Source: Pseudosulfitobacter pseudonitzschiae (GTDB lineage Bacteria > Pseudomonadota > Alphaproteobacteria > Rhodobacterales > Rhodobacteraceae). From it: a stretch of DNA of 64,000 nt. The position numbers and the translations under genes were made by a program. Under the pieces are notes generated by a model. That model was not told where the DNA came from. It saw only the letters and a program-made list of their open reading frames with translations, and ran no database searches. The stretch lies in contig NZ_CP022415.1 of assembly GCF_002222635.1 (NCBI RefSeq), forward strand, positions 682,001-746,000. The letters run 5' to 3'. Shown here piece after piece: positions 27,622 to 37,999 of the stretch (positions are counted from its first letter, which is position 1; every line of letters starts with the position of its first letter).

Positions 27622-29790
27622 TCAATCTTCGGTGTGGGTCAGCTGCGGCACATCCGACGCGCCCGCTGATCCGCGGCCCGAAAGTGACGGGTTTTCCATG
27701 AAGAACCGGTGGCAGTTAAAGGCAAAATCGCCTTCGGGCACCTCGGGGCGCACGAATTTGCCATCGGGCGCCATCACCCAGCTTTGCGCCACATCCGCAA
27801 GATTTGCGGCCATGACCTGACTGGTGATCTGCGATTTGACCGTGGGGTTTTCAATCTCGACCAAGGTTTCCACGCGGCGGTTCAGGTTGCGGCCCATCCA
27901 GTCGGCGGACGAGATGAACACCCGCGCTTTCTTGTGGGGCAGACCTTTGCCATTGCCAAAACAGACGATCCGCGAATGTTCCAGAAACCGTCCGATGATG
28001 GATTTGACGCGGATGTTCTCGCTTAGCCCCGCCACGCCGGGGCGCAGGCCACAGATGCCACGGATCACAAGGCTGATTTTCACGCCCGCCTGCGACGCCG
28101 CATAAAGCGCATCAATCACCTCAGAGTCGATCAAAGCGTTCATCTTGGCCCAGATTTCCGCAGGCCGTCCGGCAGCGGCATGTTCGGCCTCGTTGGCGAT
28201 CATTTCCAGCAGGCGCGGTTTCAGCGTAGTGGGTGAAATGGCAAGGTTGTCCAGTTCTTCCGGCTCGGCATAGCCCGACAGGAAATTGAACACTTTGGTG
28301 GCATCGCGGCCCAGCTTCGGGTCGCAGGTGAACAGCGACAGATCGGTGTAAATCTTGGCCGTGATCGGGTGATAGTTGCCGGTGCCATAGTGTGTATAGG
28401 TCACCAGCTCGTCGCCCTCGCGGCGGACCACGGTGCTGATTTTGGCATGTGTTTTCAGGTCGATAAAGCCGTAAACCACATGCGCGCCCGCGCGTTCTAG
28501 CCGCCGCGACTGGTGGATATTGGCCGCCTCGTCAAAACGCGCCTTCAATTCGACCAGTGCTGTGACCGATTTGCCGTCTTCGGCGGCCTCGCACAGCGCC
28601 TCGACGATGGGCGAGCGTTTCGAGGTCCGGTAAAGCGTCTGTTTGATCGCAACCACATTGGGGTCGCGCGCCGCTTGTTGCAGGAACCGGATGACCATTT
28701 CAAAGGTCTCGTAGGGGTGGTGCAGCAGCATGTCCTTTTGACGGATCGCGGCGAACATATCGCCCTCGAAATCCGTCACCCGTTCGGGCACGCGCGGGGT
28801 AAATGTGGGCCACAACAGGTCGGGACGGCTGTCCAGCACCAGCTTGCCTAGATCGGCAAGACCAATCATGCCGTCAATCTCGATCACTTCGGAATGCATG
28901 ACGTTCAACTCGCGCATGATCACCGATTTCAGCCGCTCCGGCGCACCCGCCGAATGCAGCATCCGCACCACTTCGCCCCGCCGGCGACGTTTCAGCGCCA
29001 CTTCGAACTCGCGGACCAGATCTTCGGCCTCGTCCTCGACCTCAAGATCGCTGTCACGCAGCACCTGAAATTCGAAATGCGCCGTCAACCGGTATCCGGG
29101 GAACAGCGTGCCGATCTGTTCGACCAGCAATTCTTCCAGCGGCAGGAACCGCGTGCCTTGGCCGGGCAGGCTGACAAAACGGTCGATCTGCCCGGGGATC
29201 GGCAGCAGCGCCTGCAACGGGCGTTTGTCCGATTTGCGTTCCAGTTGCAGCGCCAGCGCATAGCCGGTGTTGGGAATGAACGGAAACGGATGCGCAGGAT
29301 CAATCGCCAGCGGCGACAGAACGGCGAAAACATGGTTCAGGAAATAATCAGCCAGAAATGTCTTGTCTTGGGGCGTCAACTCTTCGCGGGCCAGCACATC
29401 GATGCCTTCGGCCTCCATTTCGGCCAGCAGGTCCGACAGCACCCGTTGTTGCGACAGCATCAGCGCGCGGGCGTCTTCGTTGATCAGCACCAGTTGCTCG
29501 GACGGGGTCAGCCCGTCAGCGGCGGGCGTGGTGTTGCCTGCAATCGCCAGCTCGCGCAGACCCGCAACGCGGACGGTGTAAAACTCGTCCAGATTGCCCG
29601 CGCTGATCGACAGGAACCGCAACCGTTCCAGCAGCGGAACACGCGGGTTCTCGGCCTCTTCCAGCACGCGCCAGTTAAAGGCAAGCCAGCTCAGCTCGCG
29701 GTTAACAAAACGCCCCGGTCCCGACATATCGAGACCGTCCAGCGCCTGCGGCTCGGGGAACGGGTGTGTGAGAAAATCTGCCTGTGACAT
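27622..29790 (-). CDS. ppk: Ppk1, polyphosphate kinase
   Basis: The 722-residue enzyme makes polyphosphate from ATP. Landmarks are the N-terminal FVNRELSWLAFNWRVLEEA, the head domain, and the two PLD-like catalytic domains with YTHYGTGNYHP (near residue 466, containing the phosphorylated histidine) and RVFISSADWMGRNLNRRVE near the C-terminus. The length is typical. The upstream 120 bases are AT-richer and hold the promoter, but no clear PHO box was found by eye. Forms a unit with ppx. Confidence 0.95.
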   Translation of the reverse strand: MSQADFLTHPFPEPQALDGLDMSGPGRFVNRELSWLAFNWRVLEEAENPRVPLLERLRFLSISAGNLDEFYTVRVAGLRELAIAGNTTPAADGLTPSEQLVLINEDARALMLSQQRVLSDLLAEMEAEGIDVLAREELTPQDKTFLADYFLNHVFAVLSPLAIDPAHPFPFIPNTGYALALQLERKSDKRPLQALLPIPGQIDRFVSLPGQGTRFLPLEELLVEQIGTLFPGYRLTAHFEFQVLRDSDLEVEDEAEDLVREFEVALKRRRRGEVVRMLHSAGAPERLKSVIMRELNVMHSEVIEIDGMIGLADLGKLVLDSRPDLLWPTFTPRVPERVTDFEGDMFAAIRQKDMLLHHPYETFEMVIRFLQQAARDPNVVAIKQTLYRTSKRSPIVEALCEAAEDGKSVTALVELKARFDEAANIHQSRRLERAGAHVVYGFIDLKTHAKISTVVRREGDELVTYTHYGTGNYHPITAKIYTDLSLFTCDPKLGRDATKVFNFLSGYAEPEELDNLAISPTTLKPRLLEMIANEAEHAAAGRPAEIWAKMNALIDSEVIDALYAASQAGVKISLVIRGICGLRPGVAGLSENIRVKSIIGRFLEHSRIVCFGNGKGLPHKKARVFISSADWMGRNLNRRVETLVEIENPTVKSQITSQVMAANLADVAQSWVMAPDGKFVRPEVPEGDFAFNCHRFFMENPSLSGRGSAGASDVPQLTHTED

Positions 29791-29913
29791 GGCGTGCTGA
29801 TAAACCGAATTTGTAACGAGGGAGTAACAAACATCGCGCGTTTTCGCATGAAATGTCCAGCTTTAAGCCCTTGAAACCACATTAAGATGGCGGATCGGCG
29901 CTTGTGCGCGCTA

Positions 29914-30588
29914 TTACCCCGTCTCGCGTCCCAAAACCTTGGCCGCCAGCGCACGGGTCAGCGGCTTTTGCGCGCTCAGCGATTCTGCGTCCAGTGCCGC
30001 CACCATTTGCCGTGCGGCATCAAAAGACCGTTCCATATGCAGCGTCAGATAGGGGATGACATCAACGCGCGGCTTTAGCTGGCGGTCGGCAAACAGTTTG
30101 GCCAGCACCGCCGTCAGCAGCGCATCGTCGGGCAACTCAAGGATCGCGGCAGGGGTGCCGCCCACGCGGCTTTGCAGATCGGGCAGGCTCAGCCCCCAAT
30201 ACACCGGCGCGCCGCGTCCCGTCATCAACAGCGGCTGGCGGTTGGCCAGCACCAGGTTGTGCAGGTGGAACAATGCGGTCATCGCCTCGGGGTCGTTCGC
30301 AATCTGCGGCACATCCTCAACCGCGATGGCCCCGCCCGCCAGATCGGGTATATCCGCATCCGCCAGATCGCGTGCTGCGACGATCTGTGCGCCGGTCAGA
30401 CCGGCCCACACATGGGTCAGGTGCGTCTTGCCCGATCCGGGTGGGCCGGTCAGAACCAGCTTGCCCTCGGGCCAGTTGGTCCATGTCTCGATCAGGCTGA
30501 CCGCCACCGCATTGCCGGGCGACACCATAAAGTCGTCACGCCCCAGTGCGGTGCGCACCGGCAAATCAAAGCTCAGTTGTTGTGGCAT
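29914..30588 (-). CDS. hdaA: HdaA, regulatory inactivator of DnaA
   Basis: The 224-residue DnaA-like AAA+ protein stimulates ATP hydrolysis by DnaA bound to the replication clamp. At the N-terminus QQLSFDLP carries the clamp-binding motif (Q-L-S-F-D-L). The Walker A is TGPPGSGKTHL at about residues 47-57; Walker B-like AIAVEDV follows near 89-95; sensor and arginine-finger region LPDLQSRVGG near 135-144. The DNA-binding domain of DnaA is missing, as in Hda. It is followed 3 bases upstream by the AI-2E gene (minus strand order AI-2E then hdaA), so the two are co-transcribed. Confidence 0.9.
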   Translation of the reverse strand: MPQQLSFDLPVRTALGRDDFMVSPGNAVAVSLIETWTNWPEGKLVLTGPPGSGKTHLTHVWAGLTGAQIVAARDLADADIPDLAGGAIAVEDVPQIANDPEAMTALFHLHNLVLANRQPLLMTGRGAPVYWGLSLPDLQSRVGGTPAAILELPDDALLTAVLAKLFADRQLKPRVDVIPYLTLHMERSFDAARQMVAALDAESLSAQKPLTRALAAKVLGRETG

Positions 30589-30591
30589 GGC

Positions 30592-31698
30592 TTAGTCCGG
30601 ATCGCGCTGGTCAGCGACAACATCGCCTTCCGTCGTCTTGTGGTGGTCGGACAGCCCGCGATACAGCATGCCTTGCTGGTACTGCGTGACCGCAAACCGT
30701 GTCACCACCCCCAATGCCGCCGCCACAGGCACCGCCACCAGCATCCCCACAAAGCCGAACAGCGTGCCAAAGACCGACAACGCAAGGATCAGCCACACAG
30801 GGTGCAGTCCCACTGAATTGCCCACCAGCTTGGGCGTCAGAAAATTGCCTTCGACCACCTGACCGACGACAAAAATACCCGCCACCAGACCCAGCGACAC
30901 CCAGTCGCCCCAGAACTGGAACAGCCCCAGCCCGATGGCCAGCGCGCCGCCGATCAGCGCCCCCAGATAGGGGATAAACGTGACCAGACCGGCGACAAAG
31001 CCAACCACCAGCCCGAATTGCAGCCCCACCAGCATCAGCGCAATCGCGTAATAGGTGCCAAGGATCAGACAAACGGTGCCCATCCCGCGAATAAACGATG
31101 CCAGCGTATTGTCGATCTGGCCTGCCAGCCTGCGGATCGTCGGCGCGTGGTCGCGCGGCAGCAATTCGTCCACCCGCGCCACCATATTGTCCCAGTCCAG
31201 CAGCAAATAGACCGACACAACCGGCACGATTACAAACAATATCGCAAGGTTCAGCAGCGATGCGGCACTGCTCAACGCCGTGGTCACCAGTTCGCCGCCG
31301 CGTTCCTGCACCGTGGTTGCAATGCTGTCCAGCGACTGGCGCAGCGTGCTGTCGGTGTCCAGCAGCGACGGGAACCGTTCGGTCAGGAAGGTGCCGAAAT
31401 TCTTGGCCAGTTCGGGGGCGGTGTTGAACAGTTGCACCGACTGGTTGACCAGCGTCGGCACCACCAGCAGCGCCATCAGCACGAACAGCAGCACCGCCAC
31501 CAGTGTGATGATCACCGTGGCCAGCACCCGACTGGCTCCCAGCCGCTCCAGCCTGTCGGCCACCGGATCAAGGAAATAGGCAATCGCCCCCCCCAACAGG
31601 AAGGGCACCAGAACGTCGCCAAGCGTCCAAAGCAGGACGAAAAAAATCACGGCGACAATGCCCCAGTATTTCAGCTGATCGCGAACGGGCAAACCCAT
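30592..31698 (-). CDS. AI-2E/PerM-family membrane exporter
   Basis: From ATG 31698, chosen because AGGAG lies 6 bases upstream (a further ATG at 31713 would place that site inside the gene), the protein has 368 residues and about eight helices. It has the family pattern: N-terminal FLLGGAIAYFLDPVADRLE, a long periplasmic middle, and the C-terminal FIPYLGALIGG and LTPKLVGNSVGLHPVWLILAL segments. Members have been linked to export of AI-2 or to Na+/H+ transport; the substrate here is unknown. Co-transcribed with hdaA. Confidence 0.88.
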   Translation of the reverse strand: MGLPVRDQLKYWGIVAVIFFVLLWTLGDVLVPFLLGGAIAYFLDPVADRLERLGASRVLATVIITLVAVLLFVLMALLVVPTLVNQSVQLFNTAPELAKNFGTFLTERFPSLLDTDSTLRQSLDSIATTVQERGGELVTTALSSAASLLNLAILFVIVPVVSVYLLLDWDNMVARVDELLPRDHAPTIRRLAGQIDNTLASFIRGMGTVCLILGTYYAIALMLVGLQFGLVVGFVAGLVTFIPYLGALIGGALAIGLGLFQFWGDWVSLGLVAGIFVVGQVVEGNFLTPKLVGNSVGLHPVWLILALSVFGTLFGFVGMLVAVPVAAALGVVTRFAVTQYQQGMLYRGLSDHHKTTEGDVVADQRDPD

Positions 31699-31774
31699 GT
31701 GATGCTCCTGCACAAGTTGGCATTACACATCGCCTATGGGGCGGCCGGATTCAAGGGGCAGGGTATCCGACCGC

Positions 31775-33136
31775 TTAATGCAGGCGCACGCCCTGCGCGC
31801 GCAGAACGTCCTGCACCGCTGCGATGTCCACCGCATCCAGCGCCACATTCCGCGCCACCGCATGTGCCGCCGCCACGCCCGCACCTTGGCCGGCCACAGC
31901 ACAGCACGCCATGTTGCGGGTGGCCGCATGGGCGATCCTGTCGCCGCCAATCGCACGCCCCGTCACCAATAGCCCGCGGACGCCTTTGGGCAACATGCAC
32001 CGATAGGGGATGTGCATATAGCGCCCCGTGGTCGGCAGGATCAGCACGCCGTATCCGTCGATAAACTCGGGGTATATGCCGATACTGTCGTCAAATCGCG
32101 CCTCATGGCGCACATCGTTTTCCGTCATGTTGTAAACCGCGTCGATCTTGCGGGTGTCGCGAATGCCGATGGTCATGCCAAAGTTGCGCAGCCGCGCCGC
32201 ATCGCAGCCGGGGGTATAGGCGCGCAAAACGTCAATCGCCACCATCGCCTGCGCGCGGCCCTCGATCTCGAAGCGCGTCATGCTGTCGGGGTCGGTGCCG
32301 TCGCAACCCGCCAGATGGACAAGGTTCATATAGGTCATCTCGCCGCTGTCATGCACAGCCCCCCAAGTGCCCCCGATGGTGTTCAGATGCGCTGGGATCA
32401 GCCCCTCTTTGATCGCGCGCTCGAACGGTTTGCCAAGAAAGGGCGAATACATATCATCCTCCTTGCCGTCCGTCTCCACCACCCATTCGCCGGTCGACCA
32501 GTCCTTATAGGTCTGCGGATCGGATTTGACCCCCGCCAGAAACGCCGCCTTATCCACGCCCGCGATGTGGAACATCACGCTGGCCGCCTGCATTTCCTCG
32601 ACGGGCGTTTTCACCGTCACTGCTCCTGCACGGTGCGCCACATCTGCGTCGCCCGTGGCGTCGACCACGACCCGCGCGGTGATCGCCTCGCGGCCCGCCT
32701 TTGATTCCACGATCACGCCGGTGATCCGGTCTCCGTCCATGATCGGGGCGACAAACTGGCGGTGCAGCATGGGCGTAATCCCTGCCTCTTCGACCATCCG
32801 GTCCGCCACCAGCTTGAACCCTTCGCTGTCCAACTCATAGCTCAGCGACTGGCTTTCCGGCGTCGCAGCCCCCATCGCCTTGGCGCGGTCCTCGAACTCG
32901 GTGCCCAAGCCCCCCGCCTCGATGGTGGCCTCGTGGCGATACCACGCGAACCCTTCGACGCCGACAGCCGTGATATTGCCGCCAAAACAGCCAAAGCGGT
33001 CCAGCAACGCCACCCGTGCCCCCGCCCGTGCCGCCGCAATCGCCGCCGCCAGCCCTCCGGGGCCCGAGCCGATCACCAGCACCTCGGTGTCATGGATCAC
33101 AGGCGTTTCGCGGGCGGGCTCAAAGATCGTATTCAT
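31775..33136 (-). CDS. FAD-dependent oxidoreductase
   Basis: From ATG 33136 (CAGGAGCCTGCGCC upstream) the protein has 453 residues. The dinucleotide-binding motif VLVIGSGPGGLAAAIAAARAG occurs at about residues 19-39 (quoted in part), followed by LLDRFGCFGGNIT, the usual pattern of the FAD_oxidored group. VVDATGDADVA at about 157-167 is the second FAD contact, and the C-terminal GRAIGGDRIAHAATR matches the last FAD-binding segment. The substrate is not known. No signal peptide is seen. Divergent from pepT. Confidence 0.85.
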   Translation of the reverse strand: MNTIFEPARETPVIHDTEVLVIGSGPGGLAAAIAAARAGARVALLDRFGCFGGNITAVGVEGFAWYRHEATIEAGGLGTEFEDRAKAMGAATPESQSLSYELDSEGFKLVADRMVEEAGITPMLHRQFVAPIMDGDRITGVIVESKAGREAITARVVVDATGDADVAHRAGAVTVKTPVEEMQAASVMFHIAGVDKAAFLAGVKSDPQTYKDWSTGEWVVETDGKEDDMYSPFLGKPFERAIKEGLIPAHLNTIGGTWGAVHDSGEMTYMNLVHLAGCDGTDPDSMTRFEIEGRAQAMVAIDVLRAYTPGCDAARLRNFGMTIGIRDTRKIDAVYNMTENDVRHEARFDDSIGIYPEFIDGYGVLILPTTGRYMHIPYRCMLPKGVRGLLVTGRAIGGDRIAHAATRNMACCAVAGQGAGVAAAHAVARNVALDAVDIAAVQDVLRAQGVRLH

Positions 33137-33255
33137 GGCGCAGGCTCCTGTTACAGACCTGTTACATTGCGCCCCTGCCACACGGCGTCAATGCCTTGAC
33201 ACGCCCGCACGCCCGATCCCACATGCAGCCCAACGCCCACACGCAGGAGAGCCCG

Positions 33256-34512
33256 ATGCGCACCGATTTTGACGCCGAACTGGAAGACCGCCTTGTCCGC
33301 TATGCCGCGATCGACAGCCAAAGCGACAGCCACAGCCCGACCGTGCCCAGCACCGCGATCCAGCTGGATATGTCGCACCTGCTGATGGACGAACTGAGGG
33401 CGATGGGCGCATCCGACGTCACGCTAAGCGCCGACAGTGTCGTGCTGGCCACCCTCCCCGCCACCGCAGGGGTCAATGCGCCCGTGATGGGCTGGCTGGC
33501 CCACGTTGACACTGCCCCGCAGTTCAACGCGTCGGGCGTGAAACCCGTGGTGCATCGTGGCTACAACGGCGGCGACATCACCTTTGCCGACGCCCCCGAC
33601 CTGCGCCTGTCGCCCGCCGATTACCCGTATCTGGCGGAAAAACACGGCGAAGACATCATCACCGCCAGCGGCACCACCTTGCTGGGTGCCGATGACAAGG
33701 CAGGCGTGGCCGTGGTGATGACCGCCGCGCGGCACCTGCTGGAAAACCCTGACATCGCCCACGGCACCATCCGTCTGGCCTTTGTCCCCGACGAGGAAAT
33801 CGGGCGCGGCGTGACGCCGAACCTGCCTGCGGACCTTGCCGCCGACTTCGCCTATACCTTCGACGGCTCGATGCCGGGCGATGTAGAATACGAAAGTTTC
33901 TCCGCCGACGCGGGCGTGGTGAAGATCACCGGCGTGTCGATCCACCCCGGCTGGGCCAAGGACGAACTGGTCAACGCCTTGCATCTGGGCGCCAAGGTGC
34001 TGATGACACTGCCCCATGTCACCATGACGCCGGAAACCACCGAAGGCCGTGACGGTTTTATCCACGCGGTGTCGATGACTGGCAGCGCGGCCGAGGTCGA
34101 AATTCACTTTATCCTGCGCGACTTCGAAATGGCGGGCCTCGAGGCCAAGGGCGATCTGCTGCGTCAGGTTTGCGAAACCGTCGCCGCTACCGAGCCGCGC
34201 GCGCAAATCACCTGCGACATCACCCACCAGTACCGCAACATGCGCTATTGGCTGGAAAAGGACATGACGCCGGTGGACATGGCCACCGCCGCCGTCCGCA
34301 AGGCGGGGATGGAGCCGGTCTCGGGCGCGATCCGCGGCGGCACCGACGGCTCGCGGCTAACCGAATTCGGCACCCCGTGCCCCAATATCTTTTGCGGCAT
34401 GCAAAACGTGCACGGCCCGCTGGAATGGGTGTCGGTACAGGACATGGCCCGCGCCACACAGGTCGCTCTGAACCTTGCCGCCAGCGTGGCCGAGCTGGAC
34501 CCGCCTGCGTAA
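33256..34512 (+). CDS. pepT: PepT, tripeptide aminopeptidase
   Basis: The 418-residue M20-family peptidase removes N-terminal residues from tripeptides in the cytosol. The start is ATG 33256 with CAGGAGAGCCCG upstream. Metal ligands are visible in WLAHVDTAP (H and D), TLLGADDKAGVAV (bridging D), PDEEIGRG (catalytic and metal E-E), FTFDGS-type DGS at about residue 210, and the final metal histidine in NIFCGMQNVHGPLEW. The dimerisation domain lies between about 215 and 330. Length is normal for PepT. Confidence 0.93.
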   Translation: MRTDFDAELEDRLVRYAAIDSQSDSHSPTVPSTAIQLDMSHLLMDELRAMGASDVTLSADSVVLATLPATAGVNAPVMGWLAHVDTAPQFNASGVKPVVHRGYNGGDITFADAPDLRLSPADYPYLAEKHGEDIITASGTTLLGADDKAGVAVVMTAARHLLENPDIAHGTIRLAFVPDEEIGRGVTPNLPADLAADFAYTFDGSMPGDVEYESFSADAGVVKITGVSIHPGWAKDELVNALHLGAKVLMTLPHVTMTPETTEGRDGFIHAVSMTGSAAEVEIHFILRDFEMAGLEAKGDLLRQVCETVAATEPRAQITCDITHQYRNMRYWLEKDMTPVDMATAAVRKAGMEPVSGAIRGGTDGSRLTEFGTPCPNIFCGMQNVHGPLEWVSVQDMARATQVALNLAASVAELDPPA

Positions 34513-34784
34513 GGGTTGGGGGATGTCAGTCCTTGCCCTGAACGACATCGCCAAACGAGGGCAACGCCCGCCCACGGAGCGGTCGGGCGCTGCCCGGCGG
34601 CACTGCGTGCCTTGATCCCGGGCGGGGAGGGCGACAGTTGAGGGCGCGTCGGCATCTGGTATTTGGTTTGTGGGCGATAGACCCGCTCACGATGCCCCCC
34701 GCAACGCCCTCCCACCGCTTTCGCAATTGCGACGCCGCCGCCAATGCCCTAATCAGGCCGAAACCCCGTTCCAAGGAGGCCATG

Positions 34785-36122
34785 ATGCGCCTGAGCCGTT
34801 ATTTTCTGCCCGTTCTCAAGGAAAACCCAAGCGAGGCGCAGATCGTCAGCCACCGGCTGATGCTGCGTGCGGGCATGATCAAACAAGCCAGCGCAGGCAT
34901 CTATTCGTGGCTGCCGCTGGGCTTCAAGGTGCTGCGCAAGATCGAGAATATCGTGCACGAGGAACAGGCCCGCGCCGGTCACATGCCGATGCTGATGCCG
35001 ACGATCCAATCCGCCGAACTGTGGCGTGAAAGCGGCCGTTACGACGCCTACGGCGCGGAAATGCTGCGCTTCAAGGATCGGCACGACCGCGACATGCTGT
35101 TCACGCCCACCGCCGAGGAACTGATCACCGACATCTTCCGCGCCAACGTCAGCAGCTATAAAGACCTGCCGCTGACCATGTACCAGATCCAGTGGAAATT
35201 CCGCGACGAAATCCGCCCGCGTTTCGGCGTGATGCGGGGCCGCGAATTCCTGATGAAAGACGGCTACAACTTCGACCTGACCAAAGAAGACGCGCTGCAC
35301 GCCTACAACCGCCACCTCGTGACCTACCTGCGCACCTACGAACGCATGGGCCTGCAAGCGATCCCGATGCGCGCCGACAGTGGCCCCATCGGCGGCGACG
35401 ACACGCATGAATTCCTCGTGCTGGCCGAAACCGGTGAATCCGAGGTGTTCTATGACAGCGCCGTGACCGACCTCAAATTCGGCGACCGCGAGATCGACTA
35501 TGACAGCGTCGAAGACTGCGCCGCCGTGATGGAAGAATTCACCGACAAATACGCCCGCACCGACGAAACCCACGACGCGGCCCTGTTCGAACAGGTTCCC
35601 GAAGACCGCCGCCGCGTGGCGCGCGGCATCGAAGTGGGTCAGATCTTCTACTTCGGCACCAAATATTCCGAACCTCTGGGCGCGGTGGTCCAGGGCCCCG
35701 ACGGCAAACAGGTGCCGGTGCACATGGGCAGCCACGGCATCGGCGTCAGCCGCCTGCTGGGTGCCATCATCGAGGCGAACCACGACGAAAACGGCATCAT
35801 CTGGCCCGAGGGCGTGACCCCCTTCCACGTCGGTATCGTGAACCTGCGTCAGGGCGACGAAGCTACCGATGGTGCCTGCGAAGCGCTCTACAAGGCGTTG
35901 AAAGCCAAGGGTTTTGATCCGCTCTATGACGACCGCGACGAACGGGCAGGCGGCAAATTCGCCGCTATGGACCTGATCGGCCTGCCGTGGCGCATCACCG
36001 TCGGCCCGCGCGGGCTGAAAAACGGTGTGGTCGAACTGACCTCGCGCCGCACCGGCGAAAGCGTGGAACTGACAGCCGAGGCCGCCGTGGACCGCATCGC
36101 GGAGATTTACGCGGGCATTTAA
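34785..36122 (+). CDS. proS: ProS, prolyl-tRNA synthetase
   Basis: The 445-residue class II synthetase charges tRNA-Pro. AAGGAGG (34773-34779) fits best with ATG 34785 (the ATG at 34782 is too close). Motif 1 is near [18 protein letters not shown], motif 2 around [23 protein letters not shown] (in pieces), and motif 3 at [16 protein letters not shown]. The C-terminal anticodon domain starts near residue 350. It is the short alphaproteobacterial type that lacks the editing insertion. About 270 bases upstream hold no gene. Confidence 0.95.
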   Translation: MRLSRYFLPVLKENPSEAQIVSHRLMLRAGMIKQASAGIYSWLPLGFKVLRKIENIVHEEQARAGHMPMLMPTIQSAELWRESGRYDAYGAEMLRFKDRHDRDMLFTPTAEELITDIFRANVSSYKDLPLTMYQIQWKFRDEIRPRFGVMRGREFLMKDGYNFDLTKEDALHAYNRHLVTYLRTYERMGLQAIPMRADSGPIGGDDTHEFLVLAETGESEVFYDSAVTDLKFGDREIDYDSVEDCAAVMEEFTDKYARTDETHDAALFEQVPEDRRRVARGIEVGQIFYFGTKYSEPLGAVVQGPDGKQVPVHMGSHGIGVSRLLGAIIEANHDENGIIWPEGVTPFHVGIVNLRQGDEATDGACEALYKALKAKGFDPLYDDRDERAGGKFAAMDLIGLPWRITVGPRGLKNGVVELTSRRTGESVELTAEAAVDRIAEIYAGI

Positions 36123-36172
36123 GAGGGCACAGTCATGCGCACGATCCTGACCCACAGCCAAGGCACCGGACC

Positions 36173-36661
36173 ATGATCGTGCGCACGCTCACCTTGGTGG
36201 CGGCCCTGACCGCAGGGGCCGCCACCTCGCAATTCCCAGAGTTTTCGCAGCAATACGCCCAGCGTCTGGGCGGCGCTGTCGATGCACTGGCCGAGGTCGT
36301 GGCCGACTTCGACGCCTCCGCCCAAGCCGAGGGGCTGACCCGCGTGGCAGCCCTGAACCAGATGCAAGGCACCCCGTTCATCGACCGCCGCCGCGCCGAC
36401 ATGATCCGCACCTTTGCCCGCTATGACAAACTGCGCGCCGATCTGGCCGCGCTGGACACCGCGGGCCCCTTCATGCGTGCCTATCATGCCACGCGCATGA
36501 CCGACCCCGAAGTGGCCCGCGCCGCATGGGCCGCCTTTCAACCCGCGCTGCCGCTGACCTTTGCGGGCGGCATTTTTGCGGGGGTCGGGTTCATCACCAT
36601 GCTGCTTGCCATCGGCATATTGCGGCTGCTGCTGCCCACGCGCCGCCGTCGCACCGCTTGA
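36173..36661 (+). CDS. DUF2937-like membrane protein
   Basis: The 162-residue protein has a hydrophobic N-terminus (VRTLTLVAALTAGAATSQFPEF) and a C-terminal membrane segment (LPLTFAGGIFAGVGFITMLLAIGILRLLLP) followed by basic residues. The middle is helical with GGAVDALAEVVADFDASAQAEG and LNQMQGTPFIDRRRADM. This two-helix layout fits the DUF2937 family, whose function is unknown. It sits between proS and lolC and is likely co-transcribed with lolCD. Start ATG 36173 is the first plausible one; an earlier ATG at 36135 is out of frame. Confidence 0.75.
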   Translation: MIVRTLTLVAALTAGAATSQFPEFSQQYAQRLGGAVDALAEVVADFDASAQAEGLTRVAALNQMQGTPFIDRRRADMIRTFARYDKLRADLAALDTAGPFMRAYHATRMTDPEVARAAWAAFQPALPLTFAGGIFAGVGFITMLLAIGILRLLLPTRRRRTA

Positions 36662-36712
36662 CCCCGCAGCCCAAACAACCCAACGTGCGCCGCACCTGAG
36701 CAGGAGCCTTAG

Positions 36713-37999
36713 ATGGCCAATTCCACCCCTCCCTTTGCCCCTTTCGAATGGATGATCGCCTGGCGCTACCTGCGCGCGCGCCGTGCCGAAGGCGGGGTTT
36801 CCGTGATGACATGGATCAGCCTGATCGGCATCACCCTCGCGGTCTTCGCCCTGATCGCCACGCTGGCCGTGCGCTCGGGCTTTCGCGCGGAATTCGTCGA
36901 TACGATCCTCGGCGCCAATGCCCACGTGACCGTCTATAACCTTGGCGTCACGTCGGAAACCGGCCAGATCGACCGTACCATTCCCGACTATACCGAAATG
37001 GCCGCGCGTCTGGCCGCCGTGCCGGGTGTCACCCGCGCCGCACCCTTGGTGCGCGGTCAGGTCATGGCAAACCTGAAACAGGGCAACGCAGGGGTCGAGG
37101 TGTTCGGCATCGAACTGGCCGATCTCAAGGGCCTGCCGCGCATCGCCGACCCCACCACCGGCCTTGGCGACATCAACCGCTTTGACGCGGGCATCGCCAT
37201 CGGCTCGGGCGTGGCACGCGAACTGGGCGCAACCGTGGGCGACAGGATCAAGCTGATCTCGCCCAATGGCGTCAAAACCGCCTTTGGCACCAGCCCGCGC
37301 GTCAACGCCTACGAGGTCGTCTATGTCTTTTCCGCAGGCCGCTATGACATCGACCGCACGCGCGTGTATCTGCCCCTGACCGAAGCCCAGAGTTTCTTCA
37401 ACCGCGAGGGCGTGGCCACCGAAATCGAGGTGATGGTCGAAAACCCCGAACAGGTCGACGAAATGACCCAAGCCCTGCAAACCGCCGCAGGTGAACGCGC
37501 CCAGACATGGACGTGGCGCGACGCCTCGGGCGGCTTTCTGCGCGCGCTCGAAGTCGAGGACAACGTGATGTTCATCATCCTGTCGATCCTTGTGCTGATT
37601 GCCGCAATGAACATCGTGTCGGGGCTGATTATGCTGGTCAAAAACAAAGGCCGCGACATCGGCATCCTGCGCACCATCGGCCTGACCGAAGGATCGATCC
37701 TGCGGGTGTTCTTCATCTGCGGCGCCTTTACCGGCCTGATCGGCACGGCCTTGGGCGTGATCCTTGGCTGCCTCTTCGCGCTTTATATCGACCCGATCTT
37801 TTCCTTTGTGAACGTGGTGATGGGCGGCGGCGTCTGGGATCCGTCCATTCGTGGCATCTATGCACTGCCCGCCCAGCTCCAGCTTGCCGATGTGCTCAAG
37901 GCGGTCGGCCTGTCGCTGGGCCTATCGTTCATCGTCACCATATTCCCCGCCCGCCGTGCGGCGCGGATGAACCCCGTCGAGGCTCTGCGTTATGAGTGA
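36713..37999 (+). CDS. lolC: LolC/E-type permease of the lipoprotein-releasing ABC transporter
   Basis: The 428-residue inner-membrane subunit has one N-terminal helix ([23 protein letters not shown]), a large periplasmic domain with residues 50-270, and three C-terminal helices with [25 protein letters not shown], the coupling loop to LolD. Together with LolD it extracts outer-membrane lipoproteins and passes them to LolA. Alphaproteobacteria use a single LolC/E-type permease, in line with one gene here. Its end overlaps lolD by 8 bases. Ribosome binding site GCAGGAGCC precedes ATG 36713. Confidence 0.92.
   Translation: MANSTPPFAPFEWMIAWRYLRARRAEGGVSVMTWISLIGITLAVFALIATLAVRSGFRAEFVDTILGANAHVTVYNLGVTSETGQIDRTIPDYTEMAARLAAVPGVTRAAPLVRGQVMANLKQGNAGVEVFGIELADLKGLPRIADPTTGLGDINRFDAGIAIGSGVARELGATVGDRIKLISPNGVKTAFGTSPRVNAYEVVYVFSAGRYDIDRTRVYLPLTEAQSFFNREGVATEIEVMVENPEQVDEMTQALQTAAGERAQTWTWRDASGGFLRALEVEDNVMFIILSILVLIAAMNIVSGLIMLVKNKGRDIGILRTIGLTEGSILRVFFICGAFTGLIGTALGVILGCLFALYIDPIFSFVNVVMGGGVWDPSIRGIYALPAQLQLADVLKAVGLSLGLSFIVTIFPARRAARMNPVEALRYE

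Noticed and set aside
29790-29913. PHO box before ppk
   Set aside because: The AT-richer region has no pair of direct repeats with the expected spacing that could be defended by eye.
34513-34784. Small gene between pepT and proS
   Set aside because: Short frames on both strands have no ribosome binding site and a skewed arginine/proline composition; the region looks non-coding.
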